Notes: generated from the letters alone by a model not told the origin. DNA of 64,000 nucleotides from Cyrtobacter comes (GCF_034470605.1 NZ_JARGYT010000001.1:4321-68320); one strand, 5' to 3'; shown: positions 14,713-24,067, numbered from the stretch's first letter. Numbers and translations: made by a program.

Positions 14713-16140
14713 ATGAGCGTTCTACTATGTATAGTTGATGGTTTTGGGTATTCTAGTGATACTAGATTTAATCCGCTATACCATGCAAACACACCATTTT
14801 TAGATTCATTATTTGCTAAGCATTTTGCATTACTTAGTGCATCTGGGGTTGACGTAGGTGTGCCAGATGGGCAAGTAGGAAATTCCGAAATAGGCCATAT
14901 GACAATAGGCAGTGGTAGAATAATCAAGCAAGATTTGGTAAGAATAACTGATGAGATCTTAGGAATTAATTCCAATTCTGTATTTAAGGAGTTAATTCAG
15001 AAGAGTGGTGATCTACACTTGGTGGGACTTTTATCAGATGGTGGTGTGCATTCACATATAGATCATCTCTTATACCTTTCTAAAACTATTGAAGCATTAG
15101 GTAAGAAGGTGTTTTTACATGCTATAACAGATGGTAGGGATACTAGCCCAAAGAGTTCTATTCTGTATATGAAAAATGCAAAGAAACAAGATGTGAAAAT
15201 TGCCAGTGTTTCAGGTAGGTATTATGCGATGGATAGAGATAATAATATTGATAAGACTGAGAAATATTATTCCTTATTATCTGGGTCTTGTGAGGAGTAT
15301 TTTACAGACTGTATTGAGTATATAGAGTGCTCATATAAAAACACTGTATATGATGAATTTATTGTTCCTGCGTGTCATGAGGGTTTTAGTGGTATAAAAA
15401 AGAAAGATGGGATTATAATTTGCAACTTTAGAGCAGATAGAATAAGGCAGCTTGCGCAAATGTTTGTTGATAATGGGTATTTAAATATTGCGAGTATGTC
15501 TGGTTGTTCAAAGGAGTTGGATAAAAAAATACCTGTTCTCTTTCCAAGAAAATCTATAAGTGGAAGTTTAGGGCAAATTTTATCAGAAGCAGGATGTAAG
15601 CAACTAAGAATGGCCGAAACTGAAAAGTATGCTCATGTAACTTATTTCTTAAATTGTGGATTAGAAGATCCATTTATCGCGGAAGATAGAATACTTATTA
15701 ACTCACCAAAAGTTTCTACATATGATTTAATGCCACAGATGTCAGCGTATGAATTAACGGATAGATTAATCAATGAGGCAAGAAATTATGATTTTATATG
15801 TATTAATTTTGCTAATCTTGATATGGTTGGTCATACAGGTAATTTTGAGGCAGCAAAAAAGGCATGTGAGGTGATAGATGAATGCTTAAATAAAATTTGT
15901 ATAAGCTTAAAAGGTACTGATATTCTAATTACTTCTGATCATGGAAATATAGAAAATCTGTTTGATGAAAAGAATAATCAGCGGCATACTGCACATACTA
16001 TAAACCCAGTTCCATTATTTTATATAGGGGAAAGAGATATAAAGATGAAAAACGGTGCATTATATGATATAGCGCCTACTATTTTAAAAATGATAGGCTT
16101 GCCAAAAGCAAGATATATGAGTGGTATGCCATTATTCTAA
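14713..16140 (+). CDS. gpmI: 2,3-bisphosphoglycerate-independent phosphoglycerate mutase
   Basis: 475 aa, somewhat shorter than the usual 505-515. It interconverts 3- and 2-phosphoglycerate using two manganese ions. The alkaline-phosphatase-fold motifs are present: VDGFG at 8-12 with metal ligand D9, GNSEIGHMTIGSGR with the phosphorylated Ser58, and TSDHGN with RHTAH near the C-terminus carrying further metal ligands. With FbaB and PPDK in this window it covers part of lower glycolysis/gluconeogenesis. The ATG at 14713 is the family start. It is followed by a 1.6 kb spacer. Confidence 0.96.
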   Translation: MSVLLCIVDGFGYSSDTRFNPLYHANTPFLDSLFAKHFALLSASGVDVGVPDGQVGNSEIGHMTIGSGRIIKQDLVRITDEILGINSNSVFKELIQKSGDLHLVGLLSDGGVHSHIDHLLYLSKTIEALGKKVFLHAITDGRDTSPKSSILYMKNAKKQDVKIASVSGRYYAMDRDNNIDKTEKYYSLLSGSCEEYFTDCIEYIECSYKNTVYDEFIVPACHEGFSGIKKKDGIIICNFRADRIRQLAQMFVDNGYLNIASMSGCSKELDKKIPVLFPRKSISGSLGQILSEAGCKQLRMAETEKYAHVTYFLNCGLEDPFIAEDRILINSPKVSTYDLMPQMSAYELTDRLINEARNYDFICINFANLDMVGHTGNFEAAKKACEVIDECLNKICISLKGTDILITSDHGNIENLFDEKNNQRHTAHTINPVPLFYIGERDIKMKNGALYDIAPTILKMIGLPKARYMSGMPLF

Positions 16141-16656
16141 AAATAAACATTTATATCAATATTTTCAAGATAGCCGCTCATAGTGGAAAGTGTTAAATAT
16201 TGTTAATAAAGGTCTTGAATTTTTTACAGGTTACAATCGATTTTAAAAATGAGAAGTTAATGGACAAAAGGTTATATCCTTCTGATCTTTAAATTTTAAT
16301 TCATTGGTTTTGTTGAATTATATATGGAGCTTCTATCAGTGATTAAGGTGCAATGTGTTTTGTACGTTGCATTGAGAGGTCTGCTAAAATGCTTTGGGAA
16401 TTGATGCGGTATTTATATAAGATTCCCATAATATATCTACAAAATGAATATGATGATATGTGATTTTATTAAATTTAAGTATCTTCGACATAGAAGGGAG
16501 CTAAAAGGGAGCGGCAATTAAAAAATATCTCCTGCCGTATCCCCTGCCGTATCCATATTACTCAATTTTTTGTTTGTCTATAACGTTAATCTATTATCTC
16601 TGGTGCAAGGCTTGAGCCGGTATGAAATAATCCTACTGTTATTTAAGATGTGAAAA
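16141..16656. other. Spacer after gpmI
   Basis: No gene seen in this 516-bp stretch. Two adjacent copies of CCTGCCGTATCC lie at about 16531-16554. The rest of the spacer up to clpX holds a small zinc-finger gene and three palindromic elements, listed separately. Confidence 0.5.
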
Positions 16657-16806
16657 ATGGAAAAAAGCATAATAAGATGTTTTGGTAAGGATAAAGATTC
16701 AAAACATCCAATGATTTATATCAATGTTAAATATTTGCAAAAGAAGAAATTAAAGTGTCCGTATTGTGGTTGTATAATCACTACTCCGCAGATAAAGGCT
16801 ATATAG
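16657..16806 (+). CDS. zf-CHCC zinc-finger mini-protein (NDUFS6-like), 49 aa
   Basis: A 49-codon frame from ATG 16657 to TAG 16804. The protein has the zf-CHCC layout: C8, H17 in KHPMIYINV, and C34-P-Y-C37, that is C-x8-H-x16-C-x2-C. Small proteins of this family, with HP-[KR]-[VI]-Y-[LI] and CPYC, are widespread in Alphaproteobacteria and related to complex I subunit NDUFS6, which binds zinc. A complex I role would fit the nuo genes nearby but is inferred. The last codons (KAI then TAG) lie inside the left end of a palindromic repeat beginning at about 16797, so the original C-terminus seems to have been replaced. Few frames this short would match the motif by chance. Confidence 0.72.
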   Translation: MEKSIIRCFGKDKDSKHPMIYINVKYLQKKKLKCPYCGCIITTPQIKAI

Positions 16807-16922
16807 CTAAAGCTGTATAAAATGATTATATAATGAGTCATTTTGCTACACTTAACTCAATGATAACTAAAGTATTTGCAAAGTTATCTATGTCACTCTT
16901 TTATGTTGATTTGGCTATATAA
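16797..16922. repeat. Palindromic MITE-like element, copy 2
   Basis: The left end GGCTATATAGCTAAAGCTGT (continuing ATAAAATGA) and right end CACTCTTTTATGTTGATTTG (continuing GCTATATAA) are imperfect inverted repeats of about 28 bp. The left end overlaps the 3' end of the zf-CHCC gene and supplies its stop codon. Confidence 0.7.
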
Positions 16923-17021
16923 TTGCATTACTACGCAATAATTGATCTACAAGTGATGCCTGATAAAGCGCCAATAAAACGGTTATTGTAAAAAGGCTGT
17001 AAAGAGTGGCTTAAGAAGATA

Positions 17022-17112
17022 TTATAGCTAAGATAGTATAAAATGGCGCAACAATATTGCTATAGCTTCTTAACTCCTATTTTATATGACGCTTTATATT
17101 GACTTAGCTATA
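17022..17112. repeat. Palindromic MITE-like element, copy 3
   Basis: Left end TATAGCTAAGATAGTATAAA and right end GCTTTATATTGACTTAGCTA are inverted repeats. The left end is nearly identical to the reverse complement of the right end of copy 1 (6681-6706), with the shared extension GGCGC/GTGCC towards the core. Confidence 0.75.
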
Positions 17113-17274
17113 GATGGTTTGCAAAAATGCAATGCTGGCGTTTTTTCGTACTGGAGATTACGCAAAGTATAAATTACACCCAGGTATGTAGCAGAGTAAT
17201 TTGAGTTACGTGAATGCAACAAAATTATATATTATAAGTGATTATTTATGATGTAGATATGCGAGCATCAAATA

Positions 17275-17360
17275 AACGGCCATAGATCAGAAACGTCTTT
17301 GGTGTAGTATAAAAACCATAATATGTTACTTGGCTAGATTGCACCGTCAAATAAAACGTA
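17275..17360. repeat. Two short copies of the CATCAAATAAAAC repeat core
   Basis: GCATCAAATAAACGGCCATA at about 17275 and CCGTCAAATAAAACG at about 17344 resemble the core found in the larger repeats near 6610, 28620 and 37640. They are too short to be certain. Confidence 0.4.
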
Positions 17361-17437
17361 AGGCCAATGGATAGAAAATTCTCTACTTTTGCTTTTTTTA
17401 ACAATAATGCATTTCCTTCAATCGTAGGTTAGCGATG

Positions 17438-17570
17438 CCTATATAGCTAATAAAAAGAATATGATTGTGGTCATCCATATTTACTCTCCTGCCAATTGAG
17501 AAAAAATGTGCTTATGCCAAACAAAAAATTGCTTTATTTATGATCTTTTTGTAACGCTTTAGCTATATAA
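17438..17570. repeat. Palindromic MITE-like element, copy 4
   Basis: Left end CCTATATAGCTAATAAAAAG and right end TTTTTGTAACGCTTTAGCTA (continuing TATAA) are imperfect inverted repeats. It has the same tips as copies 1-3 but a different core. Confidence 0.65.
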
Positions 17571-17707
17571 TGAGAGAGAACAGAGCTTTACGAGCTATCA
17601 AATCGAAAGATAGTGCATCAAGAAATGGCTTAATAAATAATTTAATGTATTGATTTAAGACAATAACTCAGCTGTAATGAAGTTCCTAGAGAGGCAAAAT
17701 TTATTAA

Positions 17708-17744
17708 TGTTTGTTACATAACTTTGCAAATTATGTAACAAACA
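17708..17744. terminator. 14-bp perfect hairpin after clpX
   Basis: TGTTTGTTACATAA pairs perfectly with TTATGTAACAAACA around a 9-base loop. It lies 14 bp past the clpX stop and, read on the minus strand, is followed by a T-rich tail (TTAATAAATTTTG). It probably ends the tig-clpP-clpX transcript. Confidence 0.65.
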
Positions 17745-17757
17745 ATGTATATATTGC

Positions 17758-18966
17758 TCAATCTGTTTTTCTAATCACGATAGGTTGGGTTTTCCCCTCA
17801 ACTGAATCTCTTGTTAAAATTACTTCTGATATATTTTCTTTCTCGCTTGGAACATTAAACATTGTATCAAGTAAAGTATTTTCAAGTATAGACCGGAGTG
17901 CACGTGCACCAGTTTTTCTTTCTATTGCTCTTTTAGCTATAATTGCTAGCGCATCATGTTCAAACTTAAACGATATACCATCTATCTTAAACAAAGTTTC
18001 GTATTGTTTAAGTATAGCATTTTTAGGTTTTGTTAATACGTCAATCAGAGCCTCTTCACTTAAAGGAGAGACTGTAGTTATAACGGGTAGTCTACCTATA
18101 AATTCTGGTATGAATCCATATTTAATCAAATCTTCTACTGTCACTTTAGAAATTATATCTTCTATGGAAGCTTTCTTCACATCGGATCCAAAGCCTATTC
18201 TAATTTTATTAATCCTCCCAGAAATAATTTTTTCAAGTCCTTCAAATGCCCCGCCACATATAAAGAGAATATTGGATGTATTTAGCTGTATAAATTCTTG
18301 TTGTGGATGTTTTCTTCCGCCTTGAGGTGGAACTGCAACAACTGTTCCTTCCATGATTTTTAGTAGCGCTTGCTGTACGCCCTCGCCAGATACATCTCTA
18401 GTGATTGATGGGCCGTCCTGCTTTCTGCATATTTTATCTATTTCATCTATAAAGATAATACCTATTTCGGCTTTTTCTTTATTATATCCCGCAACTTGTA
18501 ATAATCTTGTTAAGATTGTCTCAACATCTTCGCCAACATATCCAGCTTCAGTAAGAGAGGTTGCATCTGTAATGGCGCATGGTATATCCAATAATTTGGC
18601 TATAGTTTGTACAAGTAAGGTTTTGCCGCAACCAGTTGGGCCTATCAAAAGCACATTTGATTTGCTAACTTCGTCTTCTGTAAATGAGCTGTAAACCCTT
18701 TTATAGTGATTATATACGGCAACCGCGAGTGTTTTTTTAGCATTGGATTGGCCGATAACATAAGAATCTAAAAATTCATATATTTTTTTAGGGGTCGGTA
18801 CACTTTCAGTACGCTTAGAGGATTGTTGAGTATGTGCTTGATCAAACGCATACTTCGCTTTTTGTGCGCAATCTCTGCATATGAATACATCAGAAGATCT
18901 GCTAGCTGAAAGAAGTGTATGCGGCTCTTCATGGAATGAGCCACAAAAGGAACATGATGAAGCCAT
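17758..18966 (-). CDS. clpX: ATP-dependent Clp protease ATP-binding subunit ClpX
   Basis: 402 aa. An N-terminal C4 zinc finger (C5, C8, C30, C33) binds adaptors and substrates. The AAA+ module has Walker A GPTGCGKT (109-116), the GYVG pore loop (142-145), Walker [10 protein letters not shown] (170-178) and the RIGFG loop that docks on ClpP. The protein unfolds tagged proteins and feeds them to ClpP. It follows clpP with a 9-bp gap in the order tig-clpP-clpX, as in most Proteobacteria. A hairpin terminator lies directly downstream. Confidence 0.98.
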   Translation of the reverse strand: MASSCSFCGSFHEEPHTLLSASRSSDVFICRDCAQKAKYAFDQAHTQQSSKRTESVPTPKKIYEFLDSYVIGQSNAKKTLAVAVYNHYKRVYSSFTEDEVSKSNVLLIGPTGCGKTLLVQTIAKLLDIPCAITDATSLTEAGYVGEDVETILTRLLQVAGYNKEKAEIGIIFIDEIDKICRKQDGPSITRDVSGEGVQQALLKIMEGTVVAVPPQGGRKHPQQEFIQLNTSNILFICGGAFEGLEKIISGRINKIRIGFGSDVKKASIEDIISKVTVEDLIKYGFIPEFIGRLPVITTVSPLSEEALIDVLTKPKNAILKQYETLFKIDGISFKFEHDALAIIAKRAIERKTGARALRSILENTLLDTMFNVPSEKENISEVILTRDSVEGKTQPIVIRKTD

Positions 18967-18975
18967 TTGATCTGT

Positions 18976-19584
18976 TTAAAAAGATAATTTTTTCCTTACG
19001 TCCTCAGCTTTCTCCACAATACCATCTACTAAGCCAAATAAAAGAGCATCTTGTGGTGGCATAAAACTATCTCTCTCTATCTTTTTTTCTATTTCAGAAA
19101 GAGGAGATGAGGTATGTTTAAGATATATGCCATTTAGCATTTTTTTCATTCTAGTAATTTCGCCAACCTGTATTTCCATATCAGTGGCTTGACCCTTACA
19201 TGAGCCAAGTGGCTGATGTATCATGATCCTGGAATGTGGGAGTGCAAAGCGCTTTCCACCAGTACCGGCAGTTAATAGTACAGAGCCCATAGAACATGCC
19301 TGACCAATGCATATAGTGACCACATCTGGTTTTATGTACTGCATTGTATCATATATGGCAAGACCGGAAGTTATAACACCTCCTGGTGAATTTATATATA
19401 AAAAAACGTCCTTTTCTGGGTCTTCGGCTTCTAAAAAAAGAAGCTGTGCGACAATAATAGAAGACATTCTATCTTCTATTTCGCCAGTGACAAATATTAT
19501 TCTGTCCCTAAGTAACCTTGAGTATATATCAAAAGATCTTTCTATCTTAGAGCCTTGCTCTACTACTACTGGAACAAAAGACAT
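18976..19584 (-). CDS. clpP: ATP-dependent Clp protease proteolytic subunit ClpP
   Basis: 202 aa, the normal length. The catalytic triad is S98 (GQACSMGS), H123 (RIMIHQPLG) and D172 (ERDSFM). It forms the barrel-shaped serine peptidase that works with ClpX. The frame is separated from tig by only 3 bp and from clpX by 9 bp, so the three genes form one operon. Confidence 0.98.
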   Translation of the reverse strand: MSFVPVVVEQGSKIERSFDIYSRLLRDRIIFVTGEIEDRMSSIIVAQLLFLEAEDPEKDVFLYINSPGGVITSGLAIYDTMQYIKPDVVTICIGQACSMGSVLLTAGTGGKRFALPHSRIMIHQPLGSCKGQATDMEIQVGEITRMKKMLNGIYLKHTSSPLSEIEKKIERDSFMPPQDALLFGLVDGIVEKAEDVRKKLSF

Positions 19585-19587
19585 ATA

Positions 19588-20907
19588 CTAGACCATGAAA
19601 AATTCATCACCTTTGGCGGTTACAGTTTGGATAGTGATGCGACTTAGCATAAAATCCACCACTTTTTCCTCAAATATTCTGGATTCTAAATCGGCAAGAT
19701 TTTCTTTAGAGGAGATAAATTTTTCAAATTTATCAGCATTCTGAGGATCTTGTTTTCTTTGAAGGTCTATAAACATCTCAATTTCTTCTTTGGTTACTTT
19801 TATGGAGTTCAAGTTAGCTATGTTTGAGATAACAAAACCGACCTTCACTCTACTTTTAGCGACTGATAAAGCTTCTGCTTCTAGATCTTCATCACTTCTT
19901 TTCTCGGATTCTTTTTTGCTACGAAGCCACTTAATTACATCCAATTTTGCTTTTTCTACTAAAGCATTTGGAACTTCAAATTCATAAATGCGTGATATCT
20001 CATCCATCAAATCCTTTTTCAGTCTCGCTCTTGAAAAAACTTCAAGTTCTGTTGTTATTTTTTCTTTCAGTTGATTTTCAAGATCTGCAACGCTAGATGC
20101 GCCATATTTGACTGCTAATTCATCAGTTAGTTCAATCTTAGTTCCATCGTAAGATGAAATAGACTTTATCTTAAACTTAAATTTTTTAACTACCTCTTTT
20201 GATTTATGCTGTTGTGTATGCTCTACAGTTTTTATATCTCCTACTTTTAGGCCAATAAGTGCGTTCTCAACATCTGATGGTAATATTTCTAAGCCTATAA
20301 TCATTAAGAAATCAGCATTATTTTGCGGTTCGGCATCTCCGATTGTCATCTCAACATCAGCTTTTATCCTATCGCCATGTTTTGTACAATAATCTTGCCC
20401 AGGATTGTTGTTGAATTTTTCGTTAAATTCTTTAGTGCTACTTAAGAATTGCCTTTTTGCTCTTTCTATCACATCTTGATCAACCTCAGCAATATGACGA
20501 GTTAGGTTGATTTCTGAAAGATTGATTGGCGGGATTTTTGGCATCAGGAGTATCTTAGCCTCAAATGTAACATCTCCTAATTCATCAATGGCAGTTACCA
20601 TATAAGAAGGCTCTCCAATTGAAGATAATCCTTTCTTATCTAAAAAATCTGCAACTATATTAGTTGTTTTGTTCATTATTATGTTGCTACGCAGCTCTGA
20701 TTTAATTTGCCTCTTCATCATGGCAAACGGAACATGACCTTTTCTAAATCCAGGCATAGCGAAGTTATCCGCCCTAGCAGCTACTTCATCTTCAATCATA
20801 GAGTTTACCTCAGAATATGGAAAAGAAGATCTTATGTGCATAAAAAAACTGTCTTCGCCATTATCTACTCTTGTCACATTTACAGTATCCGTTCTAATCG
20901 CACCCAT
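19588..20907 (-). CDS. tig: Trigger factor
   Basis: 439 aa. The N-terminal ribosome-binding domain carries the signature GFRKGHVP (53-60). A prolyl isomerase (FKBP-like) segment follows at about 150-245, then the long helical chaperone domain. It binds ribosomal protein L23 and shields nascent chains at the exit tunnel. ATG at 20905-20907. It heads the tig-clpP-clpX unit and lies 31 bp after the mrp-like gene on the same strand, so a longer transcript is possible. Confidence 0.96.
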   Translation of the reverse strand: MGAIRTDTVNVTRVDNGEDSFFMHIRSSFPYSEVNSMIEDEVAARADNFAMPGFRKGHVPFAMMKRQIKSELRSNIIMNKTTNIVADFLDKKGLSSIGEPSYMVTAIDELGDVTFEAKILLMPKIPPINLSEINLTRHIAEVDQDVIERAKRQFLSSTKEFNEKFNNNPGQDYCTKHGDRIKADVEMTIGDAEPQNNADFLMIIGLEILPSDVENALIGLKVGDIKTVEHTQQHKSKEVVKKFKFKIKSISSYDGTKIELTDELAVKYGASSVADLENQLKEKITTELEVFSRARLKKDLMDEISRIYEFEVPNALVEKAKLDVIKWLRSKKESEKRSDEDLEAEALSVAKSRVKVGFVISNIANLNSIKVTKEEIEMFIDLQRKQDPQNADKFEKFISSKENLADLESRIFEEKVVDFMLSRITIQTVTAKGDEFFMV

Positions 20908-20938
20908 CTATAATTAATAAAATCAAAAATAATGAAAA

Positions 20939-21685
20939 CTAAAGCAAACTTCCAACGCAATTCAGTATAAAATCATTACGCAGAACCCAATCTATATCAA
21001 AGTTAGCTATCTTTTCCAATAGAGGAATTTGAATAAATTTCTCTATCTCTATTAATTCGGCGCACTGCTCTGGTGTGGTGTTGCCAAAAATATTCTTATT
21101 TATCCCATTATATTCAATATAACTCATATTTATTATTAATGATGTTTTACATATTCCTAAATTTTTCATTGCATCTTTGGCCCTTATAACATCAGAAATA
21201 GCAATATGGCTTGGTGTTGAAACTAATATGCACTCATTAATTCCGTAATCTTTTGTAAGCGTTATATGTATATCTCCTGTTCCTGGTGGTGTATCAATTA
21301 TCATATAATCTAAATCTTGGCTCCATGCCGTATTTTGTAGCATATGCTTAATCATTTTACTTAGCATCGGTCCCCTCCATACGATACCATTTTTTTCTGG
21401 CATTAGCATTCCCATAGACATGATCTCAATTCCACAGATGTTGCTTGGGGTTAATTTATCATTAACCATTTCATGTCCATCATTTTTTATTTTGAATAAA
21501 TGTGGTATTGACGGTCCGTATATATCTGAATCAAGAAGGGCGACTTTAAGCCCCTTCTTTGCCAAAGATAGTGCAATTACTGCGGCCATGGTTGATTTTC
21601 CAACGCCACCCTTGCCAGAACAAATCATCACACTATTTTTTGCAATATTTTGTTTAACATTAATGTGATCCATTCGCATATACAC
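20939..21685 (-). CDS. Mrp/ApbC-type P-loop ATPase lacking the CxxC motif
   Basis: About 248 aa. It has the deviant Walker A SGKGGVGKST (about 23-32), DSDIYGPSIPHL, MSMGML, WRGPMLSKMIKHML and DTPPGTGDIH, all typical of Mrp/ApbC/NBP35 proteins that carry and deliver 4Fe-4S clusters. The N-terminal DUF59 domain is missing, as in some short members. The cluster-binding CxxC, normally after the ENMSY motif, is absent: the sequence runs INMSYIEYNGINKNIFG with no cysteine. The starts GTG 21685, ATG 21679 and ATG 21673 are all possible. Either cluster binding was lost, or it works through a different partner. It lies upstream of tig on the same strand and is divergent from hflK, with a 73-bp gap. 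Confidence 0.85.
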   Translation of the reverse strand: MYMRMDHINVKQNIAKNSVMICSGKGGVGKSTMAAVIALSLAKKGLKVALLDSDIYGPSIPHLFKIKNDGHEMVNDKLTPSNICGIEIMSMGMLMPEKNGIVWRGPMLSKMIKHMLQNTAWSQDLDYMIIDTPPGTGDIHITLTKDYGINECILVSTPSHIAISDVIRAKDAMKNLGICKTSLIINMSYIEYNGINKNIFGNTTPEQCAELIEIEKFIQIPLLEKIANFDIDWVLRNDFILNCVGSLL

Positions 21686-21758
21686 TTGAAAGATTATAAC
21701 AGTTATTCTATATACTGTTTTCTTGGTAACTTAAACTTTGTGAGTAAAAGTAATTTGA

Positions 21759-22829
21759 ATGAGTTTTGATAATCCATGGAAGCAGCCTAATAAAGGTGCG
21801 TCACAAGAGCGCTCTGAGAATATTATTTCGGAGATTTTTAAAAAGAGAGGTGAAAGGAAGAAGAATACAGAGAAGTTTTTCATCTGGTTTACCATTATAG
21901 CTTCGCTAGCGCTATGGCTATCTACTGGTTTTTATATAATAAATGCAGACGAGCAAGGGGTTGTTTTGAGACTAGGCAGGTTTGAGAGAATATCTGAGCC
22001 TGGGCTTAACTATAAGATTCCGTACCCTATAGAAACGGTTGAAAAATTAAGTGTTACTACGATCAATAAGGAGGTTATAGGTATAAGGCAAGGTGGCACT
22101 GATTCTTTTCTAGAAAAGCAGCAAGTTGCTGGGAAAATTTCTGATGTTAATCTTGCTAGGGAAGAAAGTCAGATGTTGACTGGTGATGAAAATATAATGG
22201 AGATGCATTTTTATTTTCAGTGGAGAATTCGAGACCCAAAAAAGTACCTCTTCAATATAAGGGATTTACCTGGAGAGAGTACGCCTAGGGCTGGTGCTGA
22301 AAGTGCTATGCGCCAAGTGATAGGTGTTACTAAGCTTAATGAGGCGCTATCTGAACAGAGGAGAGGTATAGAAAAGGATGCAATGGAGCTGTTGCAGAAG
22401 ATGTTAGATTCTTATGATGCTGGGATACAAATTGAAAATTTAGGAATATTATACAGCTATGTACCGCTTAATGTTATGGACGCGTATAGAGATGTACAAT
22501 CTGCAAAGGCAAATAAAGAGGAATTTATAAATCAGGCGTATGCATATAGAAATGATTTATTGCCGAGAACAAGAGGTGAGGCTGATGCTATTGTTATGAA
22601 GGCTGAAGCTTATAAGGCAAAGGTTGTGGAAGAAGCGCTTGGGCAAGCTGCAAGATTTGAAAAAATCTATAACGAGTATAAGAAATTTGGTCAGGTTGCT
22701 ATGGATAGGATGTATATAGATACTATGTCTTTAGTGTTTAAAGATTTAAGTAAAGTAATAATAGATAAGTCCGTTGCGAGTAGCGCGCTGCCTGTATTAC
22801 AATTATCCGATTTTATGAAGAAGGAATAG
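21759..22829 (+). CDS. hflK: FtsH-modulating membrane protein HflK
   Basis: 356 aa. A Gly/charged N-terminal tail is followed by one transmembrane helix at about 42-63 (FFIWFTIIASLALWLSTGFY) and a periplasmic SPFH/Band 7 domain (VVLRLGRFE, PGLNYKIPYPIE). A coiled-coil stretch rich in Ala/Glu follows (about 225-300). With HflC it forms the large cage that encloses and restrains the FtsH protease. hflC begins 3 bp after its stop. Confidence 0.95.
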   Translation: MSFDNPWKQPNKGASQERSENIISEIFKKRGERKKNTEKFFIWFTIIASLALWLSTGFYIINADEQGVVLRLGRFERISEPGLNYKIPYPIETVEKLSVTTINKEVIGIRQGGTDSFLEKQQVAGKISDVNLAREESQMLTGDENIMEMHFYFQWRIRDPKKYLFNIRDLPGESTPRAGAESAMRQVIGVTKLNEALSEQRRGIEKDAMELLQKMLDSYDAGIQIENLGILYSYVPLNVMDAYRDVQSAKANKEEFINQAYAYRNDLLPRTRGEADAIVMKAEAYKAKVVEEALGQAARFEKIYNEYKKFGQVAMDRMYIDTMSLVFKDLSKVIIDKSVASSALPVLQLSDFMKKE

Positions 22830-22832
22830 AAT

Positions 22833-23702
22833 ATGAAATTTAAAATCATAGTAGCGGCGATCATTGTACTTGTAATCGTAGTTTTTAATTCTTTTTATAT
22901 ACTCGATCAGCGGGAGCTTGCGATAGTACTGCAATTTGGTGAGCCGGTTTCTAAAGAAATTGAGCCTGGCATTAAATTTAAGATTCCTTTTATACAGAAG
23001 GTTGTTTTCTTTGATGCTAGAATTAGGCATTTGTCGTTTAAACCTGGTGCTTCTGGGGAGCTTGTGGCGCTAGATCAAAAAACAGTACAGCTAGATGCTT
23101 TTGCGAAATATAAAATAGTTGATCCATTGAAATTTTATCAAACTTCTTTTGATGAAACTAGGTTTATCAATAGGATAGGGCCTGTCTTGGAATCAAGCAT
23201 TAGGGGGTCTGTTGGCTTAAGTACTTTTGTAGATATCTTAGGTAATAAGAGGGGTTTATTGATGAAGTCAATATTAGAGGATGTTAATAAGCATGCGCAA
23301 AAATTTGGTGTTACAATACAAGATGTGCGTATACTAAGGGTGAGTTTACCCGATGCATCAAGGCAGGCGGTATCTGCGAGGATGATAGCTGGTAGGCAGA
23401 TGGATGCTAAAGAAATAAGATCAGAAGGAGAGGGGCAGGCGCGAGTTATAATGTCAAATGCTGATAAGGATAAAGTAGCTATTATTGCTCAGGCGCAAAA
23501 AAGGGCGGAAATAATAAAGGGTGAGGCGGATTCTGAGGTTATCAATATATTAGGAAATGTGGCCTCTAAAGATAGGGATTTCTTTAAATTTTACAGATTG
23601 ATGGAGTCCTATAAAAATTCCATAAAAAAGGATGATACGACTGTCATAATTTCTTCTGACAATAGTTTTTTCAATATGTTTAATAATTTCAAGCTTAAGT
23701 AG
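22833..23702 (+). CDS. hflC: FtsH-modulating membrane protein HflC
   Basis: 289 aa. An N-terminal anchor helix at about 4-22 (IIVAAIIVLVIVVFNSFYIL) and an SPFH domain beginning DQRELAIVLQFGEP lead into the conserved EIRSEGEGQARVIMSNAD segment and a helical end. Partner of HflK in the membrane. A GAAGGA ribosome site overlaps the end of hflK. A 15-bp hairpin starts 19 bp after the stop. Confidence 0.95.
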   Translation: MKFKIIVAAIIVLVIVVFNSFYILDQRELAIVLQFGEPVSKEIEPGIKFKIPFIQKVVFFDARIRHLSFKPGASGELVALDQKTVQLDAFAKYKIVDPLKFYQTSFDETRFINRIGPVLESSIRGSVGLSTFVDILGNKRGLLMKSILEDVNKHAQKFGVTIQDVRILRVSLPDASRQAVSARMIAGRQMDAKEIRSEGEGQARVIMSNADKDKVAIIAQAQKRAEIIKGEADSEVINILGNVASKDRDFFKFYRLMESYKNSIKKDDTTVIISSDNSFFNMFNNFKLK

Positions 23703-23720
23703 TATATAGGGTGGTATTGA

Positions 23721-23766
23721 TAGCTATGAATTGAAATCTGGTGGCAGGGCCTTCAATTCATGGCTA
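23721..23766 (+). terminator. Long hairpin after hflC
   Basis: TAGCTATGAATTGAA (23721-23735) pairs with TTCAATTCATGGCTA (23752-23766) over 15 positions with a single G-U pair and a 16-base loop. It starts 19 bp after the hflC stop. No T-run follows, so it may act as a transcript stabiliser or a factor-dependent end. Confidence 0.5.
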
Positions 23767-24040
23767 CAGGATAAGGCTAAATCGCCATACGAAAAAGATT
23801 TAGCGAATATTATGAGGGTAGGAGATGCTTAGTTTAATAATTCTTATACAATAAGGATCTTAAGCTATTCCGTTTATCTAGCTACCGCATATAGGGTTCC
23901 CTAAGTGATGAGGTGGTTAAATTTTAAAACTTTCTACAATCCTCTAGATTGTGTCGCCATAAGATTTGCGCTTTTACATGCTTGATAGAGGTGTATTAAA
24001 GGGTAAAATTATGCGCCTGCGTTGTGCTTCAGATGATTTG

Positions 24041-24067
24041 GCTATAATAACGTGGCTTTATTATAGC
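24041..24067. repeat. 10-bp inverted repeat
   Basis: GCTATAATAA (24041-24050) and TTATTATAGC (24058-24067) form a perfect stem with a 7-base loop. Isolated in the spacer; function unknown. Confidence 0.5.

Noticed and set aside
17557..17572. GCTTTAGCTATATAA as a tmRNA tag end
   Set aside because: It is the right tip of palindromic element copy 4; no tRNA-like domain or tag frame is present.
17711..18325. 204-codon plus-strand frame opposite clpX
   Set aside because: It is the antisense shadow of clpX, whose family motifs are complete on the minus strand.
23724..23832. Frame of about 40 codons after hflC (GGRAFNSWLQDKAKSPYEKD)
   Set aside because: No start codon in context and it runs through the hairpin; could be debris of a lost gene, but no family can be named.
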